DNA of 64,000 bases from an uncultured Planctomyces sp. (lineage in GTDB: Bacteria > Planctomycetota > Planctomycetia > Planctomycetales > Planctomycetaceae). Where the stretch lies: the NCBI GenBank assembly GCA_937904325.1, contig CALGTK010000376.1:46871-110870 (forward strand), read 5' to 3'. Positions 28,447 through 39,600 of this stretch are shown one piece after another (within the stretch, counting starts at the first letter, position 1; each line of letters opens with the position of its first letter). The position numbers and the translations under genes were made by a program. Below the pieces are notes generated by a model that had not been told where the DNA came from, did not search any database, and saw only the letters and a list, made by a program, of their open reading frames with translations.

Positions 28447-30804
28447 TCAATCGATGTAGCGAAATTCGTTCGTGACAAGCAACGCCTGACACAAACTATT
28501 CCATGCTTTGTTATCGGATCTCAGCTCAGTTTTCGTTGATCGCAGAAGTTCAATTGCCTGATCGATTTCATTTTGACTCGGGTCGCGATTCAATGCTCGA
28601 TTAAAAGCTGAACGCACTCGATGATTGTCGTCAGTTGAACCTTTCATGATCGATTGGGCAAAGTGTTCCGCCTGCTCAATCACAAATGGATTATTGAATA
28701 AATGCAGAGCCTGACCGGGGATCGTGCTGACGTCGCGTTGCCCGACGACGGTCGTGAAGTCCGGAAGGTCGAAGGCGGCCAGTTCCGGTGGCATCGAACT
28801 TCTCAAATAGCATAAGTAGACGCTGCGATGATTGCTGGGTTCGTGCAGGTTGCCAGCCAGATTCACCAGGATATCCCGATGCCTGACAATCGAACCTTCT
28901 GCCGGTTCACGATTCAACTGACCAGTTACCGCAAGCATGCTGTCCCTCAACGATTCGGCATCGAGCCTTCGCAGGCTGTGACGAGCGAGCAGCAGATTCT
29001 CAGTGTCAGCCTTTGCGAGAGATTCTTCTACATCACTGCCCAACTGGTAGGTCCGGCTAAGGACGATACTTCGAATTAGTCGCTTGATTGACCACCCGTC
29101 TTCCACAAATCGGTTTGCAAGGTGGTCGAGCATTTCGGGATGCGTCGGTCGCTCACCATAGACACCAAAGTCGTCTGGCGTCCGAACGATGCCCTGACCA
29201 AACAGGTGCAACCAGATTCGATTCACCATGACACGAGCAGTCAGAGGATGGTCCGGCCTCGTCAGCCACTGTGCGAGTTGCAACCGGCCGCTCTGCTTAG
29301 GATCGATTATTAACGACTTTGAAGCGTCAGTGTGGCACGCCGCAACGAAGCCTCGTGGCACGGCGTCACCCAGTTTCTTAGCGTCACCTTTAATGTTGAC
29401 CCTGCAGTCCGCAGGCTTGGCTTTGTCGCGGACCCCGATAGCCAGCGGAGTTCCGACTGGCCACTTTGATTTAGGAATAGGTTTGGGAATCCCCGTGTTT
29501 GATTCGAGAACCAGCACCGTCTCGACGAAACCTTCCGGCGGCAATACTTTTGGAGCAGCTTCAAGCACATGCAAATCCGTTGGTGAAGCCGTCAATTTCT
29601 CGTTAGCCGCTATGCCCCACATTGTCTCAGTGCTGGTGAAGATGCCAGCAAGCGCGTAGTAGTCGAGAGTTGGAATGGGATCGAACTTGTGATCGTGACA
29701 CCGTGCGCACGCGACGCTGATCCCCATGATTCCTGTCCCGATAACTTCGATCTGATCCGCGACGATGTCCATGTCGAAATTCGTGTTCATCGCCTTCGCC
29801 GGTTTCGATGCCATTGCAAGAAACCCAGTCGCGATAAGATACCGGTCGCGTTCGGTGGGCGAGTCGCTCGGCAAAAGATCACCAGCAATCTGCTCGGTGA
29901 GAAAATGGTCGTACGGCACGTCTCGATTAAACGCATCGATGACATAGTCGCGGTACCGCCAGGCGTGAGGGAATGTTGGATTGCGGCCTAGCCCGTCGTT
30001 GCCGTTCGATTCTCCGTAACGAGCGACGTCCAGCCAATGCCGCCCCCAACGTTCGCCGAACTGCGGCCGGGCAAGCAGATTGTCGACGAGAGTCCGTACT
30101 GCTGTCTGCCGGTCGGCTCGATACTCTTCGACAAAGGTCTCCACTTCGTCCATCAACGGCGGTAGACCGAGCAGGTCAACGTACACCCTTCGAATCAGTG
30201 TCCGCGGCTCGGCATCGTTCGTTGGGTTGATTCCTGCCGCTTCGATCCTCGCGAGCACGAAGGAATCAAGCGAGTCGCGCGGCCAGGCTTTGTTGCTAAC
30301 CTCGGGAATTGCAGATGTGCGCCGCGGCCGGAGTGACCAGAGTGGAGGTTTTTCATCGCCTGATGTAGAGGTATCGAGTGTCGGCGCGACGTCGGGACGA
30401 ACTCGCGGATCGGGGGCCCCCAACCTCACCCATTTCACAAAGTCATTGACGACGGTTTTCGGCAACGGCTTTTCCGGCGGCATTTCGATACCGTCGTAAC
30501 GCAGTGCCTGGATGATGCGGCTTTCATCCGGCTTTCCTACGGCAATTGCCGGCCCTGACTCGCCACCGTCCAAGACTCCTTCACGAGTATCCAGCAACAG
30601 CTTGCCGCCGACTTCTTCAGAGTCAGCGGAGTGGCACTCGTAACAATGCTCAACCAGGACCGGGCGGATTTTGTTTTCAAAGAATATCCGGTCTTCCGCC
30701 GAGACAGCCTGATCCATTGCAGAAATGTTGCTCGACAAGCCTGGCCCGATGGACAATCCAATCAAGACAGCAGTCACAATCTGGCTGGTCACGAAGTTAC
30801 TCAC
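28447..30804 (-). CDS. PSD1 / DUF1549 / DUF1553 domain-containing protein with planctomycete cytochrome c domain
   Basis: [112 protein letters not shown]. Confidence 0.94.
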   Translation of the reverse strand: MSNFVTSQIVTAVLIGLSIGPGLSSNISAMDQAVSAEDRIFFENKIRPVLVEHCYECHSADSEEVGGKLLLDTREGVLDGGESGPAIAVGKPDESRIIQALRYDGIEMPPEKPLPKTVVNDFVKWVRLGAPDPRVRPDVAPTLDTSTSGDEKPPLWSLRPRRTSAIPEVSNKAWPRDSLDSFVLARIEAAGINPTNDAEPRTLIRRVYVDLLGLPPLMDEVETFVEEYRADRQTAVRTLVDNLLARPQFGERWGRHWLDVARYGESNGNDGLGRNPTFPHAWRYRDYVIDAFNRDVPYDHFLTEQIAGDLLPSDSPTERDRYLIATGFLAMASKPAKAMNTNFDMDIVADQIEVIGTGIMGISVACARCHDHKFDPIPTLDYYALAGIFTSTETMWGIAANEKLTASPTDLHVLEAAPKVLPPEGFVETVLVLESNTGIPKPIPKSKWPVGTPLAIGVRDKAKPADCRVNIKGDAKKLGDAVPRGFVAACHTDASKSLIIDPKQSGRLQLAQWLTRPDHPLTARVMVNRIWLHLFGQGIVRTPDDFGVYGERPTHPEMLDHLANRFVEDGWSIKRLIRSIVLSRTYQLGSDVEESLAKADTENLLLARHSLRRLDAESLRDSMLAVTGQLNREPAEGSIVRHRDILVNLAGNLHEPSNHRSVYLCYLRSSMPPELAAFDLPDFTTVVGQRDVSTIPGQALHLFNNPFVIEQAEHFAQSIMKGSTDDNHRVRSAFNRALNRDPSQNEIDQAIELLRSTKTELRSDNKAWNSLCQALLVTNEFRYID

Positions 30805-31214
30805 ACTGTGCTGATTCTAAATTTGAGAGTGCAGGGCTGTCTGAGGGCGGAAACGTCATCAACGATGAAGTCTGGACGCAAAGCCGGTGGGACTTTGATT
30901 ATCACACGCGATCCTTCGAGCTTCAATCCTGCTTTAAATTTTTGGCGATCGGCGTATCGCTACGGATTCGACATAACGCCAGCGCTGTCAGACATTTCCA
31001 GATTGACCGCGGGGCCGAAACTGCTTCGTTCCAGAGAGATGTCCTTGCCAACCGTGGAAAGTCGCAACTAAGTCGATCATCCAGTTTTTAAGAGAAAATC
31101 CGTCGTCGCCAGGAAATAGGTTCCTACAACAGGTTTATACCTTGCAAGGCAGTTTTTTGGAAAATCAGACGTAAAACAATCGCACAGTCAACTTAGCCCA
31201 GGAGCTGGATCACT

Positions 31215-32402
31215 ATGCTGCTTACACGACGTTATCTACTCGCTGCTTCTCTTTCTGCCATCACGTTGATGAATTCTCCAGTACTCAAAGCTGGTGAGAA
31301 ATTCGACATTGTCGACACAGCGGTCAAAGCTGGTTCGTTCAAAACTCTGGCAGCCGCCCTCGATGCAGCCGAGCTGATCGGCGTTTTGAAAGGGAAAGGT
31401 CCGTTCACGGTCTTTGCCCCCACCGACGACGCGTTCTCCAAACTGCCTGAGGGTACTGTTGAATCGCTGCTCGAACCGGGGTCAAAGCGAACTTTGGGAA
31501 ACATTCTGAAGTATCACGTCGTGGCGGGGGCCGTGACGTCTGATCAAGTAGTTAAAATTTCAAACGCGACAACTTTGAACGGTCAAAGAGTAGACATCGC
31601 TGCGAAGAATGGAATTGTCACTGTCGACGGAGCCAAGGTAGTAACCGTCGACATTAAATGCTCAAACGGAATAATTCATGTCATCGATTCCGTAATTCTT
31701 CCATCCTCAAAGAACATCCCAGCAACAGCGGACGAGGCAGGTCAATTCAAGACTCTGTTAGCTGCTGCAAAGGCTACAAAACTTGTAGCGGCGTTAAGTG
31801 GTAACAAGCCATTAACCGTGTTTGCACCATCTGACGATGCCTTCGCTCGTCTGCCAAACGGAACCGTTGAGAGCCTTCTCAAGCCCGAAAATCTGGATCA
31901 GCTCAAACAAATCCTGCTCTACCACGTTGTAGAAGGGCGAGTTTACTCAGAGCAGGCCTTGAAACTGGACGAAGCCATGACGCTCGGAGGAAAATCAATC
32001 CAGATCAGTTCAAGGAAGGGTGGAGCCTTCATTAACGAATCGAAACTGACTGCTCTCGACGTTGAAGCATCGAATGGTGTTATTCACGTCATCGACAGAG
32101 TGCTCATGCCGCCGAAGTCAAAAAAAGTCTCGCAGGCCGCCACTCAGAAGGCGATCGAGCATACAATTCATCGAGGCACAGCTCTTTACAATGCAGGGCA
32201 TGCTGACGCCTGTGCATCGCTCTACATGAAATCGGTTGCTGGACTGCTCAGTGGAGAACATCAATTGCCTGAATCAGCTCATCACCATCTCACAATGGCA
32301 ATTAATAAAGCAAAAGCAACTTCCTGTTCGACGACGCGAAGCTGGGCTCTTCGAAAGGGACTGGATGGAGCCTATCGATCAATGATGGTCAGCGTTCGGT
32401 AA
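31215..32402 (+). CDS. Secreted fasciclin protein (two FAS1 domains)
   Basis: Repeated [23 protein letters not shown] / [23 protein letters not shown] and (A/L)[17 protein letters not shown] / [13 protein letters not shown]. Confidence 0.95.
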   Translation: MLLTRRYLLAASLSAITLMNSPVLKAGEKFDIVDTAVKAGSFKTLAAALDAAELIGVLKGKGPFTVFAPTDDAFSKLPEGTVESLLEPGSKRTLGNILKYHVVAGAVTSDQVVKISNATTLNGQRVDIAAKNGIVTVDGAKVVTVDIKCSNGIIHVIDSVILPSSKNIPATADEAGQFKTLLAAAKATKLVAALSGNKPLTVFAPSDDAFARLPNGTVESLLKPENLDQLKQILLYHVVEGRVYSEQALKLDEAMTLGGKSIQISSRKGGAFINESKLTALDVEASNGVIHVIDRVLMPPKSKKVSQAATQKAIEHTIHRGTALYNAGHADACASLYMKSVAGLLSGEHQLPESAHHHLTMAINKAKATSCSTTRSWALRKGLDGAYRSMMVSVR

Positions 32403-32512
32403 TCAATTCGGAATACATTTTGACCGGATTAAATCCCAAGGCGGAGTCGACAACGTCGACGCCGCCTTTTTCATTGTGTCCAGACAAACTTCATACCGCA
32501 GTATGTCTATTC

Positions 32513-33406
32513 TCAAGTCTCCGCTCTTGGCGGTGTTGGAATTCCAGGAACCGGATTCAGCGATCGTGCGAATCGCTCGAAGTCTCGGAACGTCTCACAA
32601 AAGACTGAATATTGGATCTGACGTCGAATATTTTCACTAAGAGCCCGACCACCGACAGCCATGGCTGCATTGCAGCCATGAGCGACACTAAATAATTGAT
32701 TGACACCGTTAATGAAGGTTGCATCATCGACAACGTGGGAAACGCTGAGCCAGAAGAGACGCGGCCGTGCGGTTTCAATCGCTTCGCAAAGTGTGTCAAA
32801 CGGTAAGTTAGTTCCCAGCAGAGTCGTCTTCCAGCCGACGGTCCGAAGTACAACTTCAGACATGGTGAGCGGCAATGTGTAGATGTCTGCTTCAACCGTT
32901 GCACCAACAGCGAGCGGCTGGTCGTCAGCTACTGTAGTGGACGCTCTCAGCTCATGAAGACATCGCATGCAGATTTCGCATGCCCGCCGTTCCTGGTAAA
33001 CGGCAACTTCTCCACAACTCCACTGTTCGCCGATCCGGTGTAATGCTGGAGCGAGTACATCATCAAAAATTGCAGTGACGGAATGATCTGCCAGTAGTAG
33101 ATCAAAAACGATCTGACGAACAACGGACTCTTCGCCCGACACCAGGCTCGCCACAAGGCGATCAACGGCGCGTACAAGGGTCCATTCGGTTTTCCCTGCG
33201 GTCACGGGGAGATTAAGCAATTCCGGCTCGACAACCTGACGGCCCGTTTCCCGCAAGAATTTGATAACTGCGGCGACTTCGATTCGTCGATGGCCACCCA
33301 CCGTCTTCGTCATTGGGATCAGACCGTCATCGCACCATCGTTTCAACGTTGATTCGCTGACGCCGATGGCTCGAGCAACCTGCTTTGGAGATGCGTTTTT
33401 CTGCAT
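32513..33406 (-). CDS. MerR-type HTH + cobalamin-binding-fold regulator (CarH/LitR-like) with substituted B12-ligand motif
   Basis: N-term ARAIGVSESTLKRWCDDGLIPMTKTVGGHRRI; helical domain HRIGEQWSCGEVAVYQERRACEICMRCLHELR; Rossmann part VEADIYTLPLTMSEVVLRTVGWKTTLLGTNLPFDTL. Confidence 0.85.
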   Translation of the reverse strand: MQKNASPKQVARAIGVSESTLKRWCDDGLIPMTKTVGGHRRIEVAAVIKFLRETGRQVVEPELLNLPVTAGKTEWTLVRAVDRLVASLVSGEESVVRQIVFDLLLADHSVTAIFDDVLAPALHRIGEQWSCGEVAVYQERRACEICMRCLHELRASTTVADDQPLAVGATVEADIYTLPLTMSEVVLRTVGWKTTLLGTNLPFDTLCEAIETARPRLFWLSVSHVVDDATFINGVNQLFSVAHGCNAAMAVGGRALSENIRRQIQYSVFCETFRDFERFARSLNPVPGIPTPPRAET

Positions 33407-33751
33407 TAGCTCAACAAGGAATTCAGTCCTGACTCGTCGGGATGCTGACTCAATCAGGCTGGTTATGTTCTGGAGATCTTTGAAAATGAATTAGAAAATG
33501 GATGTGGCCAGGAATCAGGAGCGATCTAAAAAAATAGTAATTCAGGAATCAACCTGCCGCGGCAGTTGTCATGAAGTTCGTCCCGACTGATTGACCCGCC
33601 GCGGTTTGTCGATTCAGGAGACACGACTGTACAGCGTAGTCATTCAGGTACTGATTCGCCTCATCGCCTTATCAATACAGTTCGCAGTGCCGAAATGTTG
33701 CTTTAGCTTGCTTCCGTGTGAGACAACTGCAAAGTCAAATCGTTTCAACCG

Positions 33752-34291
33752 TCATTTCGACGTGCATGCCATCTGCCCCGTATCCTCACAGGAATCGACG
33801 GCAGCGCGGCGGATTTCAATTGGCTCAAACCGGCAGCCCGAAGACTCGATTCCAAGCAGGTCCGGTAGCCTCTTCTGCCTGTATTCAAAAATGCGTTGCA
33901 GATCGCGTTTCACACAGAGCCGATGCACCAGAGCTCCGCCGATTGCTGAGTACCGCACCGCATCGCACATCAACGTGCCGCCGTCAATCTCAGTAAAAGT
34001 GTGCGTGTGCACCCACATCGAATACGGCCCTCGGACTTGCGAATCCTCAAATCGAGCCGGCGGTTCCCAGTTCGTGATCCGGGTTTGCCATCGAATTGGA
34101 AATCCGTGCAGTCGGAGCTTGTAGTCAATCAGCCGCCCGACACTCATTTCGATAGGGGGCGGAGTGACCACTGCGAATCCGAGAAAAGGTGGTGTCATCG
34201 GTTCCAGCTTAAATGCATCAGAAAACAGTTCGAACACATTTAAACGATTAACTGGCACCCAGACGCTGGTTTTCAACTCGTAGTGACTCAT
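33752..34291 (-). CDS. SRPBCC family (START/polyketide-cyclase fold) protein
   Basis: MSHYELKTSVWVPVNRLNVFELFSDAFKLEPMTPPFLGF...LRLHGFPIRWQTRITNWEPPARFEDSQVRGPYSMWVHTHTFTEIDGGTLMCDAVRYS. Confidence 0.85.
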   Translation of the reverse strand: MSHYELKTSVWVPVNRLNVFELFSDAFKLEPMTPPFLGFAVVTPPPIEMSVGRLIDYKLRLHGFPIRWQTRITNWEPPARFEDSQVRGPYSMWVHTHTFTEIDGGTLMCDAVRYSAIGGALVHRLCVKRDLQRIFEYRQKRLPDLLGIESSGCRFEPIEIRRAAVDSCEDTGQMACTSK

Positions 34292-34308
34292 TTTATATAT
34301 TTCCTGGT

Positions 34309-34359
34309 GAATAGTGGACGTTTTGACTGTTTTACTGTTATACATCCGAATAATGGACG
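34309..34359. promoter_or_regulatory. Pair of near-identical direct repeats GAATAGTGGACG / GAATAATGGACG in the divergent SRPBCC-sigma intergenic region
   Basis: 34309-34320 gaatagtggacg and 34348-34359 gaataatggacg, one mismatch, starts 39 bp apart. Confidence 0.4.
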
Positions 34360-34419
34360 GTCATTTATAAGAATCAAACCTATCCAAGTAAACGATACGA
34401 CTGTTTTAGGAATCAAGTA

Positions 34420-35343
34420 ATGCTCAATCAAGTAGCTCCGCAATCACCCAGTTCACGAGGCAAGACCAGCGACACAGCACTGGCTGCGATCCAGTTCATA
34501 CCGAATGAATCCTTCGAATCCACGACCGAAAATGACCTGCTGGACGTCGACGTAAATCTATACAAAACGGAGGAAACCGCCGCGGGAGCACTCGATCCTG
34601 ACTCGGTCGCGTCCTCGTTGCTCACGGCGTTGCAGCGCAGTCGCCTGCTGACTTTTGAAGGTGAACAGCTTCTATTCAAGCGACTTAACTTCCTGAGGTT
34701 CCGAGCCAATGCAATTCAGATTTCGATCAATCCGAAGAGGCCATCGAAAAGGAAGCTGGCAGAGCTTGAACGCCTACTTGCCGAGGTAAAGTCTGTTCGA
34801 GACGATCTTGCGGAAGCCAACCTCAGGCTCGTCGCCTCGATCGCGGGCAAACTCGCAATGTCACGCGAAGAGTTCGACGAGTTCTTCGCAGAAGGAAACG
34901 GAATTCTTCTCTACGCGATCGACAAGTTCGACTTTTCCCGAGGTTATCGGTTCAGCACTTACGTGACCCACGCGGTCCAGCGGCATCTCTACCGCTTCAT
35001 TGACCGACGGAAGAAGCGTTCCGGGCGTGAGTTTGCCCGCGAGCCGGAAATCCTGATGAATGAAGTAACAGTCGCCCCAAATCCTGACGTGATCTCGGAC
35101 GACGAAGTTAAAGAAGCAGCCGCGGCCGTGATTTCCAAAATCGACCTGGCGCTGGACGAGCGGGAAAGCTTTATCATCCGGGGGCGTTTCGGACTCGATG
35201 GAACCGGAAAAGGAAAGACTTACAGCTGCCTTGGAGAGCAGCTTGGTCTCAGCAAGGAACGAGTACGACAACTGTTTCAGAGAGCTATCGAAAAGCTGGG
35301 CGAAGTCGCGAAACCCTTCGAATCGACCTTGGCCCCCATGTAA
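34420..35343 (+). CDS. Sigma-70 family RNA polymerase sigma factor
   Basis: Region 2 LAEANLRLVASIAGK...GNGILLYAIDKFDFSRGYRFSTYVTHAVQRHLYRFI; region 4 LDERESFIIRGRFGLDG...CLGEQLGLSKERVRQLFQRAIEKL. Confidence 0.92.
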   Translation: MLNQVAPQSPSSRGKTSDTALAAIQFIPNESFESTTENDLLDVDVNLYKTEETAAGALDPDSVASSLLTALQRSRLLTFEGEQLLFKRLNFLRFRANAIQISINPKRPSKRKLAELERLLAEVKSVRDDLAEANLRLVASIAGKLAMSREEFDEFFAEGNGILLYAIDKFDFSRGYRFSTYVTHAVQRHLYRFIDRRKKRSGREFAREPEILMNEVTVAPNPDVISDDEVKEAAAAVISKIDLALDERESFIIRGRFGLDGTGKGKTYSCLGEQLGLSKERVRQLFQRAIEKLGEVAKPFESTLAPM

Positions 35344-35493
35344 GAGCGTCTATAAAGATTATCCACTAAAATTTAAGCTGAGCCAGCAGTGTGCGTGGGT
35401 GTCAAGCACCCGAGATGGCATCTATCCTGCAGCGTTTTCTCGTCCTGTTCTTCATAACTCATCAGTCGTGAGCTTCAAGTGGGAGTCTGAACC

Positions 35494-36465
35494 TTGACAA
35501 ACGACCTTCGACCCCGTCGGTGGATGGGCATCGTTCTACTGTTGGCCGGACTATATAATCTCGTCTGGGGTGCCGTCTGTATCGCGTTTCCGATAGCGAC
35601 TCTCGAGTTGCTCGGAGTTGAGCCCCGCCCAACGGTGCCACAACTGTGGCAGTGTATCGGAATGATTGTTGGCGTTTACGGATTGGGATATCTGATCGCT
35701 TCCCGAGACCCATTTCGTCACTGGCCGATCACGCTGACAGGATTGCTTGGCAAGGTGTTCGGTCCAGTCGGATTTTTCATTGCCGTTTCTTCAGATCAAC
35801 TCCCCATGTCGATGGGTTGGACGATCCTGACAAACGATCTTATCTGGTGGCTGCCATTCTCTGGAATTCTGTGGGGCGCGATCCGCCAGCATGAAAGTCT
35901 TGGCTCGGCATACGTCATGCCTGAGTCGGATGCACCGCTGATGGACCTTCGGTCGAATCGCGGTGAGAAGCTGGACGAACTGGCTGATCCTCAACCGCAA
36001 CTGGTCGTCTTTCTGAGACACGCCGGATGCACGTTCTGCCGCGAAGCACTGGCCGATATCGCCGAACAGCGAGAGCAGATCGAGTCAGATGGATGTGGAA
36101 TCGTCCTGATACATATGGGTGAGAACGACCGGGATGAAGTCTTCTTTGCCAACTACGACCTGGACGACCTGCCCCGGTTTTCTGATCCAGAATGTCGACT
36201 CTACCGACAGTTCGGGCTCGACATGGGCGGCTTTACTGAACTGCTTGGACCGATGGTATGGTTGCGTGGCTTCATGGCCGCGTTCATAAATGGGCATGGC
36301 GTTGGACGACTGAGAGGCAACGGGTTTCAAATGCCTGGAGTTTACGTCTATCACTGCGGGCAAATTCTTGGCGGCTTTCAACACGCTCGGGCGTCGGATC
36401 GCCCCGACTATGCCGCGCTCGCCAACGCTTTATCGGAACCTGAGCGAGTCCCCGTTGTCATTTGA
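35494..36465 (+). CDS. Membrane-anchored SelL-related / AhpC-TSA-like redox protein (TTG start)
   Basis: N-terminal TM helices (GIVLLLAGLYNLVWGAVCIAFPI) fused to LVVFLRHAGCTFCREALADIAEQREQI...GRLRGNGFQMPGVYVYHCGQILGGFQHARASDRPDY. Confidence 0.8.
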   Translation: MTNDLRPRRWMGIVLLLAGLYNLVWGAVCIAFPIATLELLGVEPRPTVPQLWQCIGMIVGVYGLGYLIASRDPFRHWPITLTGLLGKVFGPVGFFIAVSSDQLPMSMGWTILTNDLIWWLPFSGILWGAIRQHESLGSAYVMPESDAPLMDLRSNRGEKLDELADPQPQLVVFLRHAGCTFCREALADIAEQREQIESDGCGIVLIHMGENDRDEVFFANYDLDDLPRFSDPECRLYRQFGLDMGGFTELLGPMVWLRGFMAAFINGHGVGRLRGNGFQMPGVYVYHCGQILGGFQHARASDRPDYAALANALSEPERVPVVI

Positions 36466-36685
36466 GCAAAACCAGGCAGCAGTATCCGCCTTTTTCTCAT
36501 TAGGCGTTGAACTCTGACTGTCTGAAGTAGCCACGTCGATTCTGCCTGACGATCACGGTGCATGCTTTCGTTAAAGTCACCCTGACCGGCACGACGATAC
36601 TACTGCCGGAGGAACCAGATGGGTTCGGTCCGTGCGCGACCGGACTCGAATATCGTGTCGTTATTCGAGGAGCCGGGGTTCCGCG

Positions 36686-39600
36686 ATGTGTGTTCGCTTG
36701 GGTGCATGCCCGACATGGGTGATCTTTTCGTTACTGGCCGGCGTCTCGGCTTTCGTCTGCGGATGCTCACAGACTGAGTACCGACTTCAGGCAGATCACG
36801 AAGCATACGCAACGATCGCCGAACGGAATGAAGATCCCCGGTGGGCGACTTCTCAGTTCGATATCGATCTGGACCCTCGCAGCCGGTACTTCGACCCATA
36901 CGATCCTGATCACTCACCGATGCCCCTGGACGATCCGACGTCACAGCAGTACATGCACGTCGTGGATGACCTTGAAGGGTGGGAGCACTGGCACGAGAAC
37001 GGTGTTCGCTCTGAGCTGGAGAATCCGCAATGGCGGATCGCGCTGGGCGAGTACGTTGAGACTACGGAAGACGGATCGGTCAAACTCGATATTAACTCCG
37101 CTCTTCGACTGGCCTACGTTCACTCACCGAATCATCAGCGTCAGTTGGAGACGCTTTATTTGTCGGCTCTTGATGTCAGCGAAGAACGATTCAATCTGGA
37201 TACGCGATTCTTTGGTGGATACGGATTGAACTTTGATCACTCCGGAAAACTGGCAGGCAACTCCAGTCGTTTAACGGCGGGGCGGCTCGGTCGGAACCGC
37301 AACTCTGCGGCACTGTTTGCCGAGCGTCGATTCTCGACTGCGGGCGAATTGCTCGTTGGCTTTGCGAATTCATTCGTGTTTGAGTTTTCCGGCGGCGACA
37401 CCAACCTGTCCCAATCGCTGGTGAACTTCGCTGTGACGCAGCCATTGCTTCGTGGAGCCGGTCGCGACATCGCACTCGAAGGTCTGACTGCGGACGAGCG
37501 GAAACTTCTGGCAAACCTGCGAGCGTACAGTCAGTTTCGCCAGGGCTTCTACACGAACATCGCGATCGGCGATCTGGGTGTGGTTGGTCCAAGCCGCGGA
37601 CAGACCAGCACCAATCTAACTTCATTCGGAGGCAACGGGGGCGTTAATGGCTACGCCGGCCTGCTTCAGCAGATTCAACGAATCCGAAACACGCAGGACA
37701 ATCTCAATCTGCAGACCCGAACTCTTGAGCGTCTCGTCGCGTTGTACGACAACGAGTTGATTGACATCGTCCAGGTTGATCAGTTTCGGCAGAGCATCGA
37801 AGTCACCCGGGCTACTCTTCTGGATCAGACAAACGGACTGAAACTCGCCCTTGATAATTACAAGACCGGTCAGCTCGGCCTGCCTTCGGATCTTTCCCTT
37901 GACCTCGACGAAAGTCTGATCGCTCAGTTTCAGTTGTTACCGCTCGACGCCAATCCAATCCTCGACTCTCTGTTCCAATTTCAAAGACGGGTTGGCGACA
38001 TCGCCGAACTGCTGGCCCTGGCTGAAAGCATCGAGGAACTTCAAGCCGATGTTGTGCTGCTGCCTGGAAACGCCGACGTGGATTCTGTCGATGAGATACT
38101 CCGAGACAGCCTGACACTCGTTGAGTTCATGCAAATGCGCGTCGACAAACTGGCAGCCGACCTTGAGACGTTCGAGTTGATGAATGATCCATCGGAGCCT
38201 ACGGTCAGCGACGCCGATCTGGCACTTGTCGAAATGGTCAAAGAAAAAATCGCCAACGGCCCCAAAAGCCTTGTCAGACTTTATGTCGCAGCCGCTGTCA
38301 GGTTGGAGCGACTGTCAGACGGGTTAACGGACGAATCCCTAGAGACGACAGTCAGCGGAAATGCCGAATGGTTGTCCGATCTTCTCAGGCTGAGCGAAGG
38401 TTGCGTCGTCATCCAGCATCGGACTCGTCGCGTTGACCAGGAACCAAAGATGATCCTGGAAGACGCCTTCGCCTACATCGAACTCGTGAAGCGACTTTTT
38501 GATAACGCCCATGAAGATCTCGCCCGGATGGATGCTGTCGTTCCTGTCCGTGAAAAAACGATGACAGAAGCTGCGAAAGAGCTTTTCCAACGTGACCGCG
38601 AACGGCTGCATCAACGAATGGACGACCTGGAAAAGGGCGAGGTCGGTTTCGACGTCACCGTCGAAAAACTGGAATCGCTGCGTGACGGATTGACCGATGA
38701 AACTCGAGTCGAAACGAATCGTGGAGTGGTCGCGTGGGTGCAGGCATTTCTGCAGGTTGTCGAGCGTCTTTCGCTGGTGCCGGCTCAGGCAAGACTGGAA
38801 GTGATCACCGTCGATTCGATCGATCTTGAGCCAGAAGCTGCTTTCGAAGTCGCACTTGAAAACCGACTCGACTTTATGAACGGCCGTGCGGCGCTTGTTG
38901 ATCGCTGGCGTCGAATCCAAGTAACTTCCGACGCTCTGCAGTCCAACCTGACGGTGACCGCCAGCGGCGACATCAACACGGCCCGCGATAATCCTGTCAG
39001 CCTGCGGCCGGCTGACGGAAACTTTCGAATGGGGCTGCAATTCGATGCTCCGTTCACACGACTCGTCGAACGAAACGCTTACCGGTCATCGCTGATCACC
39101 TACCAGCAAAGTCGTCGGGAATTTATTCAGTCCCGCGACTCACTACAGAAAGGGCTTCGCGCTTTGATCCGAACCCTTGAGCAACGGCGTCGGCAACTGG
39201 AAATTCAACGACTTGCGGTCTCGATCGCGATCCGTCGAGTCGACCAGACGCAGCTCGACCTGAACACTCCACCGCCACAACTCCCCCCCGGGGCGAGAGC
39301 GATAATTAATCCGACGACGGCAATTAACCTGCTGAGTGCTCAGAGTTCGCTTCAAAATACTCAAAACGCATTTCTGGCAGCATGGCTGAACTACTACGCC
39401 GCGAAACTTCGACTGTATCGCGAACTGGGGGTCATGCAGCTCGACGAGGATGGCCGCTGGGTCGAGACGTCACTCGACGACCTGGGAGTTTCCGTTCCGC
39501 TCGACAATGAAGACACTGAAGCGTTGCCACCCATGGTTCCTCCGGCTCTTTACGAAGCGGCTTTGCAGCGTGAATCGGCGTCTGACTCGACTCAGGCTCC

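Noticed and set aside
33591-34124. 177-aa plus-strand ORF overlapping the SRPBCC gene
   Set aside because: Antisense to a well-supported SRPBCC protein; Ser/Arg/Cys-rich shadow.
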